64,000 nt of DNA from Aotearoamyces nothofagi (lineage: Eukaryota > Ascomycota > Leotiomycetes > Leotiales > Tympanidaceae), in NCBI GenBank assembly GCA_015345905.1, contig JADDTR010000026.1, forward strand, positions 248,001 through 312,000, given 5' to 3'. Of this stretch, positions 1-10,525 are shown piece after piece (position 1 is the stretch's first letter; every line of letters starts with the position of its first letter). The position numbers and the translations under genes are program-made. Under the pieces are notes generated by a model. The model worked only from the letters and a program-made list of their open reading frames with translations, was not told the origin of the DNA and did not search any database.

Positions 1-1938
1 GATATCCTTGAGGAGAACGCTTCGATGTCCGATCTCACGGGGGGAGTGCCATCGGCTTCTGCTGGAAATGGACGTCGTGCAAACAATGAAGCTCCTCCAA
101 CTCAGAACGCACCTGTACCTACGGGATCGCCTGCTGGCATCAAGGGACCAAGAGCTATCATGCAAGAACGCGCAGACAGGGAAGCTAGACGTAGAGCTGA
201 GCGAGAAGCATTTCAAAAAGCTAGAGTAGAAGAGCAAGATAGATTAATTGAGGAAGAAAGAAGAGCAAATGCTGAGAATAGAGCTCAAGCTACTGGCGTT
301 GCTGGCGGCGCTGCACCGGCGAGAGGAAGTGGTGGTGATACATATGTGGGCCAGAGAATCTCGGATAACTCACAACGATCAGATCGGAGGCCTGGAGAGA
401 GAGTCGTGAGTGGTGGTAATATAACAAGTGCTGGACAACATGACGCGCCGATACAAGGCCGTGGTACAGGTGGTATGGCACTTGGTGGTGGTGAACCGGC
501 TCCTGCGGCAGGCCGTCGTCCCCCAAGAGCTGCACCTACATCAAATCCGGCTCAAGCTATTCCCTCTGCTGCTCCACCCAACCCACAGACCACTCAACCA
601 CCAGATGAGCCTCCAGCTGCAAGTCGTCGAGCAACACAGTCATCATTCCCACATGCGTTTGAGCGCTGGGAGACATTGTCATCGCACTGGGAAGGCCTGA
701 CATCATACTGGATTCGACGTTTGGAAGAAAATAGTAATGAGATTCAGAGAGACCCTATCTCCTCGCAACTTTCACGCCAAGTTACGGACCTCTCTGCTGC
801 AGGCGCAAATCTTTTCCATGCCGTGGTTGAGCTGCAACGTCTTCGAGCTTCATCAGAGCGAAAGTTCCAGCGTTGGTTCTTCGAAACTAGAGCCGAACAG
901 GAGCGAGCACAAGAGATGCAGGCTATGCTAGAGGCGTCGTTGGAAGAAGAGAGACGTGGGAGAGCAGATGCAATTGCAGCTGCTGTTGCACGCGAGAGAG
1001 AAAAGTCGAACTCAGAAAAGCTTGTTGCAGAGATGAAGCGAGAGCTTGCGATCTCGAAAGAAGAGGCCAGACGAGCTTGGGAGGAGTTAGGACGCCGTGA
1101 GCAAGAAGAACGTGAGAGAACTTTGTCATTGCGAGAAGGCCAACCTACCATTGTCGGTGGTGTGCAGGTGGTTCCCATGATGCAAGGAGCTCCAAGCCGG
1201 CATGGCAGTACCGCGGCGAGGGATAGGCCTGTCACTCGTGAAGGTCCATATCCTGGCGGACCAGGACCGGGAGCAATGGGAGGTCAGAGTGAGATAGGAG
1301 ATGATAGTGATTCTACTTATCAACAAAACGTCAGAGCTCAACGTGGCGATCCATTTGTCGAGACATCACGAACGACTGTGCCGACCACCCAAGGAAGTGG
1401 TGCTCGGCAACCAAGCGGCGTAACCTCTGCTCTACATTATTCGCAAGCACCAGCTGTACAGCCAACGACGGCTGTACCATTTTACCGACAACGTCAAGGT
1501 ACGACATTGCACCCAACGGACCCTGTAGGTTCAGAAGTTGGTACGTACAGTGAAGCAGAGTACGAGATTGATGCCCAAGGTCAGTTTCGGCGGGACTCCC
1601 AAGGGAATAAGATCAGATATCAAGATCCGGCATCAGATAACGATACTGACGAATATGACGTTTCTACAGAACGTGCTCGCGAGCTTGCTCATCTCCAGCA
1701 ATATGGCCATGCACCGGTTTCTGGCGTTGAATACGTACCTGCAACGACTGGTCCCAGTCAACCACCATCTGGAACTTATCTTGAGCCCAGTGCTGCAGTT
1801 GATTATTCAGGTCAAGGCTATGGATCAGGTCCCGGTTGGGAGGCAGTGCCAAGACATCACCATCCAACAAGGTTGAGTGACGTGTTGGAAGAGGATGAAC
1901 GTAGCCGAACGAGTGCAAGCATCAGTCGTCGAGAATAA
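1..1938 (+). CDS. Coiled-coil, low-complexity protein of unknown function (5' end outside window)
   Basis: A single reading frame runs from base 1 to the stop at 1938. The first ATG in it is at 25, but the frame is already open before that (Asp-Ile-Leu-Glu-Glu-Asn-Ala-Ser), so the true start probably lies outside the window and this ATG is only a candidate. Counting from 25 the protein has 637 residues. A highly charged Arg/Glu helix lies near residues 45-90, a Pro/Gly/Ala-rich spacer near 90-205, a long Glu/Arg coiled coil at about 270-365, and a disordered C-terminal half rich in Gly, Pro, Gln, Thr and Tyr. I see no enzymatic motif, signal peptide or membrane segment. The composition suggests a scaffold or cytoskeleton-associated protein, but that is a guess. 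No intron is needed in the visible part. Confidence 0.75.
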   Translation, partial: DILEENASMSDLTGGVPSASAGNGRRANNEAPPTQNAPVPTGSPAGIKGPRAIMQERADREARRRAEREAFQKARVEEQDRLIEEERRANAENRAQATGVAGGAAPARGSGGDTYVGQRISDNSQRSDRRPGERVVSGGNITSAGQHDAPIQGRGTGGMALGGGEPAPAAGRRPPRAAPTSNPAQAIPSAAPPNPQTTQPPDEPPAASRRATQSSFPHAFERWETLSSHWEGLTSYWIRRLEENSNEIQRDPISSQLSRQVTDLSAAGANLFHAVVELQRLRASSERKFQRWFFETRAEQERAQEMQAMLEASLEEERRGRADAIAAAVAREREKSNSEKLVAEMKRELAISKEEARRAWEELGRREQEERERTLSLREGQPTIVGGVQVVPMMQGAPSRHGSTAARDRPVTREGPYPGGPGPGAMGGQSEIGDDSDSTYQQNVRAQRGDPFVETSRTTVPTTQGSGARQPSGVTSALHYSQAPAVQPTTAVPFYRQRQGTTLHPTDPVGSEVGTYSEAEYEIDAQGQFRRDSQGNKIRYQDPASDNDTDEYDVSTERARELAHLQQYGHAPVSGVEYVPATTGPSQPPSGTYLEPSAAVDYSGQGYGSGPGWEAVPRHHHPTRLSDVLEEDERSRTSASISRRE

Positions 1939-2391
1939 TCCTTCCTCTACGACTCATATAGCGAAAAAGGCGTTCGGGCACTTCTAGGCGTACTTTATCT
2001 GCGGGTACATTATGCCAGGGGTGCGTCTATCTGAGGGTTTGTTGCATACATCTGGCGTTGAGACATTCGAGATTTGTCCTGAAAAAGTCAGGGAGCCAGA
2101 GCATAGATGCATAGCATGGAAATATTTGCTCTTCTAGCGAACGTATGAACTGGCATTTGAACTGCTGGGAGTAATATGTACTTATAGTTTCTCGGATAAC
2201 ATAGGAGAGGAATTTAATTCATCTGCATCCGCATTCCTAATAGAGATGAACATATAGCACGTGACATCCGGTACACTAATCTCGAAATGGTGATAAGCTG
2301 ATTAGAGCTTGAAATGTATATCGTACAATTAACCTTAATGATGATCAGGTAACACGACTTACGAATAAAGCACAATTGGCTAGAAAGGAAA
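1939..2391. other. Intergenic, presumed SCO1 promoter
   Basis: No coding frame is recognisable. A CACGTGAC E-box-like site lies at 2258-2265, about 130 bp before the SCO1 start codon. Nothing else stands out. Confidence 0.5.
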
Positions 2392-3520
2392 ATGTCTAAA
2401 TCATGGGTGCCAAGCCGATCGCTGCTCTCGAGCTTCTCGAGCTTCTCAAAGAGTCTGCGGAGTGATGCATTAAGGACTACGTCGACACGATGTATGGCGG
2501 CGACACAATTCAGTACTGGACTGCGGGCTTCACAGCAGAGATGTTTGAGCTCCTGCAGATCAAGTCAGACAGCTCAGAGTGGAGGGAGGGCATTTAGCAC
2601 ATCAACTACTCGATCCTATAAGACGGTTGAAGAACAGAAGTCGCGGTATCGCTCTGGGGTACGTACTTACATTTGAAACTTGTCACACCACTTCCGCTGA
2701 GCACCATCTATACCACACATCTTTCCAATTATACACTCCTCTTTAATCTTGGTTATTACGACCCTCGTAGTATTATCCAAAAGCTGACATGTGATGCTAG
2801 CCATTCTCATGGAAAGCAGGCCTCCTCTTCCTCTGCTCGGGCGCAGGACTGATCTTCTATTTCCGATACGAGAAAGCGCGGATGGAGCGCAAGCGAGTTG
2901 CAGAAGCTACAAAGGGTGTTGGGAGACCGAAGGTTGGAGGGCCATTTGAATTGGTGGATCAGGACGGAAATCCATTTACGGAGAATGATCTAGCTGGGAA
3001 ATACGCTTTGGTGAGTCTTGCTGTTTTATGGTCGTCTTTGTATGGCATTGGCTTCGAGAGGTACAATTACTGATATATTGTTCAACAGGTCTACTTCGGC
3101 TTCACCCACTGCCCCGATATCTGCCCTGAAGAACTCGACAAAATGGCAGAAATGATCGACCTCGTGTCCGCATCCGCGCCCAACACACTTCGTCCTGTCT
3201 TCATAACTTGTGACCCGGCCCGCGACACACCGGCTGTCGTAAAGTCATATCTTGCCGACTTCCATCCCGCCATAATCGGGCTGACCGGAACATGGGACCA
3301 GGTTAAGAAGGTCTGCAAAGCCTATAGAGTGTATTTCTCGACACCGACGAATGTCAAACCTGGAGACGACTATTTGGTGGATCATAGTATATATTTCTAC
3401 TTTATGGATCCGGAAGGCGATTTTGTCGAGGCGATTGGAAGACAACATTCTGCAGAGAATGCAGCGAAGCTTATGTTGGATCATATTCGTGACTATAGGG
3501 GCAAGTTGGATAGGAGTTAG
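2392..3520 (+). CDS. SCO1: SCO1/SenC family mitochondrial copper chaperone
   Basis: Three exons (2392-2658, 2801-3010, 3089-3520) join in phase 0 to give 302 residues. SCO proteins sit in the mitochondrial inner membrane and deliver copper to the CuA site of cytochrome c oxidase subunit II. Visible support: a Ser/Arg-rich N-terminus typical of a mitochondrial presequence (residues 1-80); one membrane segment at the start of exon 2 (around residues 92-110) followed by basic residues; the thioredoxin-like SCO domain with the copper motif C-P-D-I-C (Cys167, Cys171); and the third ligand His258 in the V-D-H-S context. F-I-T-C-D-P-x-R-D is the family's conserved strand. Introns have GTACGT and GTGAGT donors with TAG and CAG acceptors. 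Length fits yeast SCO1 (295 residues). Confidence 0.95.
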
Positions 3521-3760
3521 GGTGATGTTGAGTATCGATATGTATAGTATTACACCTCTCTGTTAATATTTTCGATAATATTTATTGTGTGGGTAGCTTC
3601 ATGACTTGGATCTTTCGTTGATATATCCTCGAAACGCACATTATTCTCGCTCTCTTCTAACACATCTAATCTGAATAAAGATGATATTATCCAATGATAT
3701 CATCTCTTGACTTTCCACCTCTGGCACTGATATTCTTAGCAATACCCATCCATCCACTCC

Positions 3761-4747
3761 TCATCTCCCTCCTATAGCTCGCCCACAATGCGAACCCTCC
3801 AGCACGCGAGGCTCAAACAGATATACCCTCGGCATCTGTGCCTTCCCGATTCTGACAGCTCGCGCCTGATTCGTTGTTTCTATCCCTGCGAGATTGATAT
3901 TCGAGATTGTAGAAACGGGCCGCGAGGGGTGGGGTTGACGAATGGGCCAGGACGGGGTCCCGGTGAGTGATTCGAGTGGTCGATGCGTGAATGGGTAGGT
4001 GAAATTACGGAACGGCGGAGCAGAAGCTGATGAGGACGGAGTAGTTGGGGGAGGATCGACACGGAGTTTATAGAGTGGGGGTGGAGCTGGAAATAATGGG
4101 ATGATGATCGAGGCGCCTGTTGAGGCAGGGAAAATACCTGGCAAGTCCGGAGAGATATCACCGGTTTCAGAGCTGAGATACGGGACCGAGTGGACTCGCA
4201 ATGGTGATGGGAGCAGTGAGTTAACAGATTCTCGACTCCTGGAATTTCTGCTGAATTGCTCCTTATTATGGCTCTCAAAATCTTTTTCTGGTGTGTTTCC
4301 GGATTGGGTCGTTGATTTGCTATTGCATCTGCTCACAGCATCAACACTACTAGTTCTACTAGTAGACTTCAGCGAGAGTTTGATAGGCAGATCCATCAGG
4401 AAGGCGAGCGGAGATCTGGAGTGCCTGTGGCGGTAGTAATGATGGGCAGTACAGAGAATCGCTGCGAATATGACGATGGACAGGAGGATTATAACGATTT
4501 CAATGTCAGTCCGGCATTCTGTATTAGAGCACACATTGCGGATGAAAAGTAGACGCTTGGACTTCCGTTCGTATAGTCTATCTTTATGAGGGCTCATTTG
4601 AGAGCTGATAGATGTTGTTAGAGGTCGCTTTGAGTTAATGATGGAGCTGGAGACTTACGCTGCTAAACAAGCTCCACGGTAGCTGACAGGGCAGGCATTG
4701 CTTGTACTCAATACAGCAAGGACAGAGAATAGGATAATAAGATTCAT
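3761..4747 (-). CDS. Putative secreted/type I single-pass membrane protein, unknown function
   Basis: Two exons on the minus strand, 4747-4659 and 4604-3761, with a 54-bp intron (GTAAGT donor, CAG acceptor), encode 310 residues. Exon 1 is almost entirely a signal peptide: Met-Asn-Leu-Ile-Ile-Leu-Phe-Ser-Val-Leu followed by small residues, then C-P-V-S-Y-R-G-A-C. The mature outer part is short, only about 50 residues, with four cysteines. A strong membrane span of Ile, Val, Leu and Ala follows, then H-H-Y-Y-R-H-R-H as a stop-transfer segment and a roughly 210-residue cytoplasmic tail rich in Ser, Pro and Arg. I do not recognise a named domain. A model starting at the internal ATG (4597) would lose the signal peptide; the two-exon model is better because the intron is consensus and gives a coherent type I topology. 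Confidence 0.7.
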
Positions 4748-5348
4748 CTTGCTCACAACTCCTCCCAGATGAGAAAATTGATAAGATGCTGCTGGAGGAT
4801 TATCTCTTGTCAACGATCAAAGGTCTGTAAATTGGAGAGACTCTGTTAGTAGCCGTCTTAGAGAATGCGCAAATAGCTGAAGGTAGATGCGGTGATCGCG
4901 ATGGGTTTGAGAGTATCGAGGTTTACTGTGAAGGCATGAAATGTCTCATTTGGCGGGCGGTCCGGCAACGGACGGAATGAGAATGCATATTTGGATACCG
5001 CAAGAACATACTCCATTGCTGGGATTTTAAAGTAAAACTGGATTTGGATTGGTGACTGGCATAGGGTGTAGAATGAGTAGATAGCATCTTCAATAGGGAT
5101 ATGTGTAACTATACCCATTTTAGACGATGGAAGACATATGTTATAATTGACGCAAGCCGATAGAAAGGACATGCCAGTGAATTATAGCTCAACCTTTACA
5201 GAATGTGATCCAAACACATGCAAACTCAATTATAGCACAGCACTCCCAGAAGATATGAAGATTTGGCTTATACCATTGATTGTCCCACTCAGAAGCGACC
5301 CCGCAACGCCATACTAACGCCCACGCCTACATTTCCTCTTCTTCTTGT
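4748..5348. other. Intergenic, no supported gene
   Basis: About 600 bp between two minus-strand genes. A 104-codon frame on the minus strand (5172-4858) has no recognisable domain, no nearby splice extension and ordinary non-coding character, so I leave it out. Nothing else is seen. Confidence 0.4.
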
Positions 5349-6243
5349 CTAGCTCCCCCCAGTAATATCTGCGAGTGTTCCTATTTTCTTTCCTGTAGTG
5401 GGGATACCTCCAGTCTTTGCTCCAATCTTCACTGATCCTCTAGCGGGAGCCCGGGGCGGGACGCGATGGATGTTAAATGGCGAGTTCTCAGCCGCTATAT
5501 AAGGATCCAGCTATTCATAATCAAAAATTGAAGCACACAATGCTGCTTTGTATTGACTCACTGAGAAAAGAGACACAAAGTAAAGTCCTAGAAACGAAAC
5601 TATTGCCTGAAACCACGAGTATAAGGTTGCGCTGAATGGCCGATTCAGTGATGGACTAGGTCGCCCTGATGGGCCGCCAAGTGTTCGGCCAGGTGTGTTG
5701 TAAAGAGGTTTGGCAGTAGGGGTTAGCTTTACTGCAGCTTCAACGGCAGTTGTGAGGGCACGAGGATCGGCACCACGAATCGTATTAATGACTGAACCAC
5801 CGCGGAATATAAGAAAGGTAGGCATGCTACGAGGTTTAGTATTAGCTCAGACTAAGTAAAGATAGAAAGGCTGAAGTTGAGGGAGCTAACGCGAAATGGG
5901 ATTGAGGTAAAAGAACGTTTCGAAGATTAACGGACTGCGCAAGGTGGGGTGGGGTGATAACATACGCTGAGACCCCATACTGTCGAGCAATTTCCTGCTG
6001 GTTGTCGACATTCACCTTCGTAAATGTAATCGCATTCGGCTTGGAGAACTTGGAGGAAAGTTGCTCGTAGATGGGAGCTATCTGTTTACAGGGACCACAC
6101 CAGTCGGCGTAGACTTAAAATGATTAGTACTCGTGCTGCCAAAGTATCTCGGATGGTCGGAGCTTACAATCTGTGATGACGACGCTAGATGTGCTCAGAA
6201 GAGTACGGAACTGTGCCGCCGAGGCTATATTGACTGTTGACAT
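5349..6243 (-). CDS. Thioredoxin-domain protein with C-terminal membrane anchor
   Basis: Four exons on the minus strand (6243-6168, 6113-5966, 5826-5562, 5510-5349) give 216 residues. The N-terminal half is a complete thioredoxin fold: start of the domain at M-S-T-V-N, active site W-C-G-P-C at residues 30-34, and the cis-proline loop S-A-M-P-T-F at about 74-79. A Pro/Gly/Ser linker follows (about 115-140), then a hydrophobic span at about 144-163, then a 53-residue soluble Gly/Lys/Pro-rich tail supplied wholly by exon 4. Reading through the third intron would instead end the protein at a stop just inside it; the GTGAGT donor, TAG acceptor and clean frame to the stop favour splicing. A redox role at a membrane is inferred; the substrate is unknown. 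The frame is open upstream to 6444, so a longer N-terminus is possible. Confidence 0.85.
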
Positions 6244-6456
6244 CTTTGAGTTGGAGCTTTGAAAGTTGTTAAGCTTGGATTGACGTAAAGGGGGAAGGTT
6301 GAAAGCAATGGCGACGGCGACGCCGCCTCGAAGTGCGGCGCTTAGGCGGTCGCCCCGATTAAGGATTCTGCCGGTCTTATCGCGTCTCACCGCCTCAAAG
6401 TATCGTCTTAGATTAAGAATTTCCAGATATTTTTCGAGCTTCAAAACACAGCAATT
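6244..6456. promoter_or_regulatory. Short bidirectional promoter (thioredoxin / SPOUT methyltransferase)
   Basis: Only 213 bp separate the divergent start codons of the thioredoxin gene (6243, minus) and the SPOUT methyltransferase gene (6457, plus). Both 5' UTRs and the shared promoter must fit here. No specific factor site is recognised. Confidence 0.5.
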
Positions 6457-7716
6457 ATGGGTCGGGGAGAAACTAATGCAAAGGTCAGTTGTATTTTTCT
6501 TATTTTGTTAAAACGATGCCTATTAACTATTTCTAGAAGCGGAAACGCAATAGCGAGGTCAAAGAGGCCACCAAGTCCAATGTTGCCTCTGGTGCGACTG
6601 TTTCAGTGGACACGTCCAAGCCAACTGCAGTCTTCAAGCCAACAAAAGGTCGAGAATGGACAGTGAGTGTTGCTCTGCCTGGGAGCATAATCTCAAAGTA
6701 TGTACCCTAGAGTCAGTACACCCTTAATAGTCATACTTATACTACTATTCAGTGCACAATCACACGACCTTCGCACCTCTATGGCAGGGCAGATTGCTCG
6801 CGCGCTATCTGTCTTCTGTGTGGATGAAGTGATTATCTTCTCTGATGGTGACAATAAACCTGTTCGGAATAATTCCCGGACCCAATACCATGTGGATAGC
6901 CCACAAGACGACTATACTGGGTCTTCTGATCCCGACCACTTCCTTATACACCTCCTTAGCTACCTCGAGACTCCTCCTCATCTACGAAGATATCTATTTC
7001 CTCTCCACCCAAATCTAAGAACTGCAGGAACATTGCCGAGCTTGGATCTGCCGCATCATCTGAGGGCAGATGAATGGTGTCCATATCGCGAGGGCGTAAC
7101 AGTTGAGTCGCAAAGTCAATCGTCGAGTGGAACAACAATGGTTGAAGCAGGATTGAAGATACCGATTACTGTCAACGCAGAAATTCCACCTTCAACACGA
7201 GTTACATTAAAGTTTGATGCGAATGCAGAAGCTGCTTCGCAGGATTCGAAGACAAAAGAAATCAGGGCAGAAGCTGTGAACCCCGTCGAACCCAGAGAAG
7301 AAAGTGGCTATTATTGGGGGTACAATGTAAGGAAAGCCGAGAACTTGAGTGCAGTATTCACAGAGTCACCTTATGAGGATGGTTATGATATAACACTTGG
7401 TACTTCAGAACGTGGAATAGACCTGGAGGACTTATATCCCAAACCCGCCACAAATCCTAAAAGTGGAGCTAAAGATGATGGAAATGTTATTGGGAAGTTC
7501 AATCATCTATTAGTCGTATTTGGCGGCGTTGCAGGGCTGGAAGTTGCTGTTATGAATGATACGGTACTGAAAAATCTAGGGGTGAAAGACGCAAAAGAAG
7601 TTTTTGATCGCTGGGTAAATGTTTGTTCTGGGCAAGGAAGCAGGACAATTAGAACTGAGGAGGCAGTGTGGATTGGGTTGATGGGTTTAAGGCGTTTAAT
7701 TACCGCCCAGTCATAA
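6457..7716 (+). CDS. SPOUT-class RNA methyltransferase (C9orf114/SPOUT1, DUF171 family)
   Basis: Three exons (6457-6483, 6537-6697, 6753-7716) give 383 residues. The first exon codes only nine residues; introns have GTCAGT and GTATGT donors. The protein starts with a basic segment (K-R-K-R-N), then the SPOUT alpha/beta-knot: V-S-V-A-L-P-G-S-I-I-S-N-A-Q-S near 48-65, followed by L-R-T and A-R-A-L-x-x-F-x-V-D-E-V-I-I-F, which is the family's characteristic N-terminal strand pair. An OB-like insert (about 150-250) and the C-terminal knot strand with L-V-V-F-G-G-V-A-G-L-E follow. Human SPOUT1 and yeast YMR310C/YGR283C are relatives; an RNA methyltransferase activity using S-adenosylmethionine is inferred from the fold, and the target is not known from sequence. 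Confidence 0.88.
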
Positions 7717-8676
7717 ATCATGATGTATATGTCCTTTGGATACCCCTTGTAAATCCTTTAGTGGAATTATTACTATAACAATTTGGACACTAGAAATCAT
7801 AGCTATTAGCTGTTTAGAACATCTGAATCAGATATTGAGCTGCTTATTTCTGTCGATATTTGTGCCCTGCCATGAGAGTGTTTTTGCCCAGCTTAGGCGT
7901 ATCTATAGAGTAAGACACTGGCAGACTCGAAGACTTCAACCTCACATTCACTACCCACGTAACCTCAACACCTTCATATAGTAGAATAAGCGAAACTCCT
8001 GCACCACCAACGGCCTTCTGGTCAAGTGGGTTGATCTTCCCTGGTGGTTCACTCAAATGGTGGTTACTGTAGTATTGGATTCCAGCACACCAAATGAGCT
8101 TAGGTCCGGCAATGCGTCTGATAAAAAAGTGTCTAAAAAGATCTAAACTAAATCGACTACGGTTGAGGGGTTTTCTTCAGTCTTAGACTGTTTCTTTTTG
8201 CTATTTTTGTATATTAATAAAGATTATCTTTTTGGGCTGCGAAAAGTTTTAGAGATGTCGGAAGTTGGGGGGAGGGGGAAATTCATCCAACGTATATTTC
8301 AAAGGTAGCTACCATAATACAATTAAACTAGATACGATACTCAGCCTGCAGAAATTTATTAAATAGTTAGTAGGATATCTTTTAATCTTTGCCATTTTCT
8401 CTGTTGTAGTTAATACTGTGACAAGTTCACCATCACGTGATCTATCAGCTCTTTGCTCCTCAGGTTACGGTCATTTATGCTTACCATAGAGGTCTGTGCT
8501 CATTGGAGCTCCCGCCGCGTCGACCTTATTCTAGGCGCAAGACTACAACCATCAATCCAAGCTCACTCTGCATCAACCATCACGAAAGCCGTCACCTTCA
8601 CAAACGAAACCAGGCAGTTTCGAGATCATAACTAAAACGACTGCGCGATCAAACTTTTTGCAACACCTCCGCCAAG
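7717..8676. other. Intergenic, RPN5 promoter with ATCACGTGAT palindrome
   Basis: About 960 bp without a supported gene. A perfect ATCACGTGAT palindrome lies at 8432-8441, roughly 240 bp before the RPN5 start codon. The middle part (about 8150-8400) is AT-rich. Short plus-strand frames at 8437-8635 are not convincing coding sequence. Confidence 0.5.
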
Positions 8677-10304
8677 ATGTCTGGTGAAGCAGTCCTCAGA
8701 CCAGACAAGGACTTCTCCTCCGAGGTCGACAAACAGCTTCCAGAAGCTGAAAGCTTGGCTAAGGTATGCTCTTTATTATCTGTGAATTTTGTCTTGTCAA
8801 CGCTTACATGTTTGCAAATAGACCAACCTCCAAGGCGCTATTGAAAAGCTTACTGCTCTCGAGAAACAAACAAGACAGGTAAGGCAGAGCTGCTACGCTA
8901 CTTTTATTGTAACTGCTAACAAAATGCACAGGCATCGGATCTTGCTTCGACATCACGAATCCTTGTTGCGATAGTTACACTTGCCAAAGATGCTGGTGAT
9001 TGGAGTTTGCTCAATGAGCAGATTCTCCTACTATCTAAGAAGCATGGTCAACTTAAACAAGCCATAACCAAGATGGTGCAAGTAACGATGGGGTTCCTAG
9101 ACGATGCCCCCGATTTAGATACAAAACTCACAGTGATTGAGGCATTAAGAACTGTGACGGAAGGCAAGATCTTTGTGGAAGTTGAAAGAGCTCGTGTAAC
9201 ACGCATTTTGTCGGACATTAAGAAGGAGCAGGGCGATCTCAAGGCGGCCGCAGATATTCTTTGTGAACTACAAGTTGAGACATTCGGGTCGATGGAGCGG
9301 AGAGAGAAGACGGAATTCATTCTTGCTCAAGTCGCATTATGCATAGAGAACGAAGACTGGACACAAGCTGGAATACTAAGCAGGAAAATCAGCACCAAAT
9401 ATCTAGCGAGGAAGCTGAAGAAGACGGCTGAGCAGCTCGAGAAGGAAAAGAAGGACCGGGAGAAGCGAAGAGAGAAGGGCGAGGATGTTCCTGAAGAGAA
9501 GGAGGACGATGTCACAGATCTTAAGCTACGATATTATGAGCACCAGATCACGTTGGCGAAGCACGATGATAAATATCTTGATGCAGCCAAGCATTATAGG
9601 CAGGTACTTGATACTGAGGCTGTCGAGGAGGATCCTAAAAAATTACATGCCGTATGTGCCACCACTCTTTCACTTGATATTTTCCTAACATTTTCTAGAC
9701 CCTTCAACGAATCATCTACTACGTCATCCTTGCACCATACGACAATGAGCAATCAGATCTCCTACACCGAATTCATAAAGATACCCGCAACTCCCAGATC
9801 CCTCTCGATGCTGAGCTTCTGAAGCTTTTCACAGTACCTGAACTCATGCGATGGCCTGAAGTTGCAAAGCTCTTTGGACCTCATCTGTGTAGTACCGATG
9901 TGTTTAATGCAAACCCAAACGAGTCTGCTGACAAGAAGGCTTACCAAAGATGGGAGGACCTCCGTAAGCGTGTCATCGAGCATAACGTTCGTGTTGTCGC
10001 CAAATATTACACTCGCATCCAGGTGAGCCGACTTACACAATTGCTGGATCTCACCGAAGACGAGACGGAAAAATATATTAGCGAGCTTGTCACAGCCAAA
10101 ACGGTATATGCAAAGATTGATCGGCCTGCGAGAATTGTCAGCTTTGCCAAGCCAAGAGATGCCGATGATGTGTTGAATGAATGGAGTGGAAATATGAAGA
10201 GCTTGTTGGGCCTTTTGGAGAGGATTGATCATTTGATTACGAAGGAGGAGATGATGGCAAGAATCCAGCCTACAAAGGCCTCAAAGGAAGGAAAGGTGCA
10301 TTAG
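8677..10304 (+). CDS. RPN5: 26S proteasome regulatory particle lid subunit Rpn5 (PSMD12)
   Basis: Four exons (8677-8763, 8822-8878, 8932-9651, 9699-10304) join to 489 residues. Rpn5 is a lid subunit that scaffolds the 19S regulatory particle and contacts the deubiquitinase Rpn11. The N-terminal two thirds is helical solenoid (A-K-D-A-G-D-W, L-L-N-E-Q-I-L-L-L-S-K-K, E-N-E-D-W-T-Q-A). A very charged Lys/Glu stretch lies near residues 245-275. The C-terminal PCI domain follows, with L-M-R-W-P-E-V, H-N-V-R-V-V-A-K-Y-Y-T-R-I, S-R-L-T-Q-L-L-D-L and K-I-D-R-P-A-R-I-V as clear winged-helix elements. Length is close to that of other fungal Rpn5 proteins (yeast 445). All introns are GT-AG, 45-58 bp. 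Confidence 0.95.
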
Positions 10305-10525
10305 AGCATAATCCCATTAATGGCTGCATACTTCCGCCTCGTGTATGGTATGAAACCTGTGTACAACTAGCTCTAGAGATCCCCCAAAAAAAATACAGCG
10401 AACCAATATGGCTCGGGGTATGAACTCTATAAAGTACAACCTTCTATGACGACTTCGTGGACTAATCTATAGTATCTCGTCTATATCTCCATCTCTATCT
10501 ATTTCATCTTAACTGCGCACCGACC

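Noticed and set aside
744-1235. 163-codon minus frame inside the first gene
   Set aside because: Low-complexity Ser/Arg-rich shadow of the Glu/Arg coiled coil on the other strand.
4858-5172. 104-codon minus frame between two genes
   Set aside because: No recognisable domain and no splice extension; could be real but not supportable from sequence alone.
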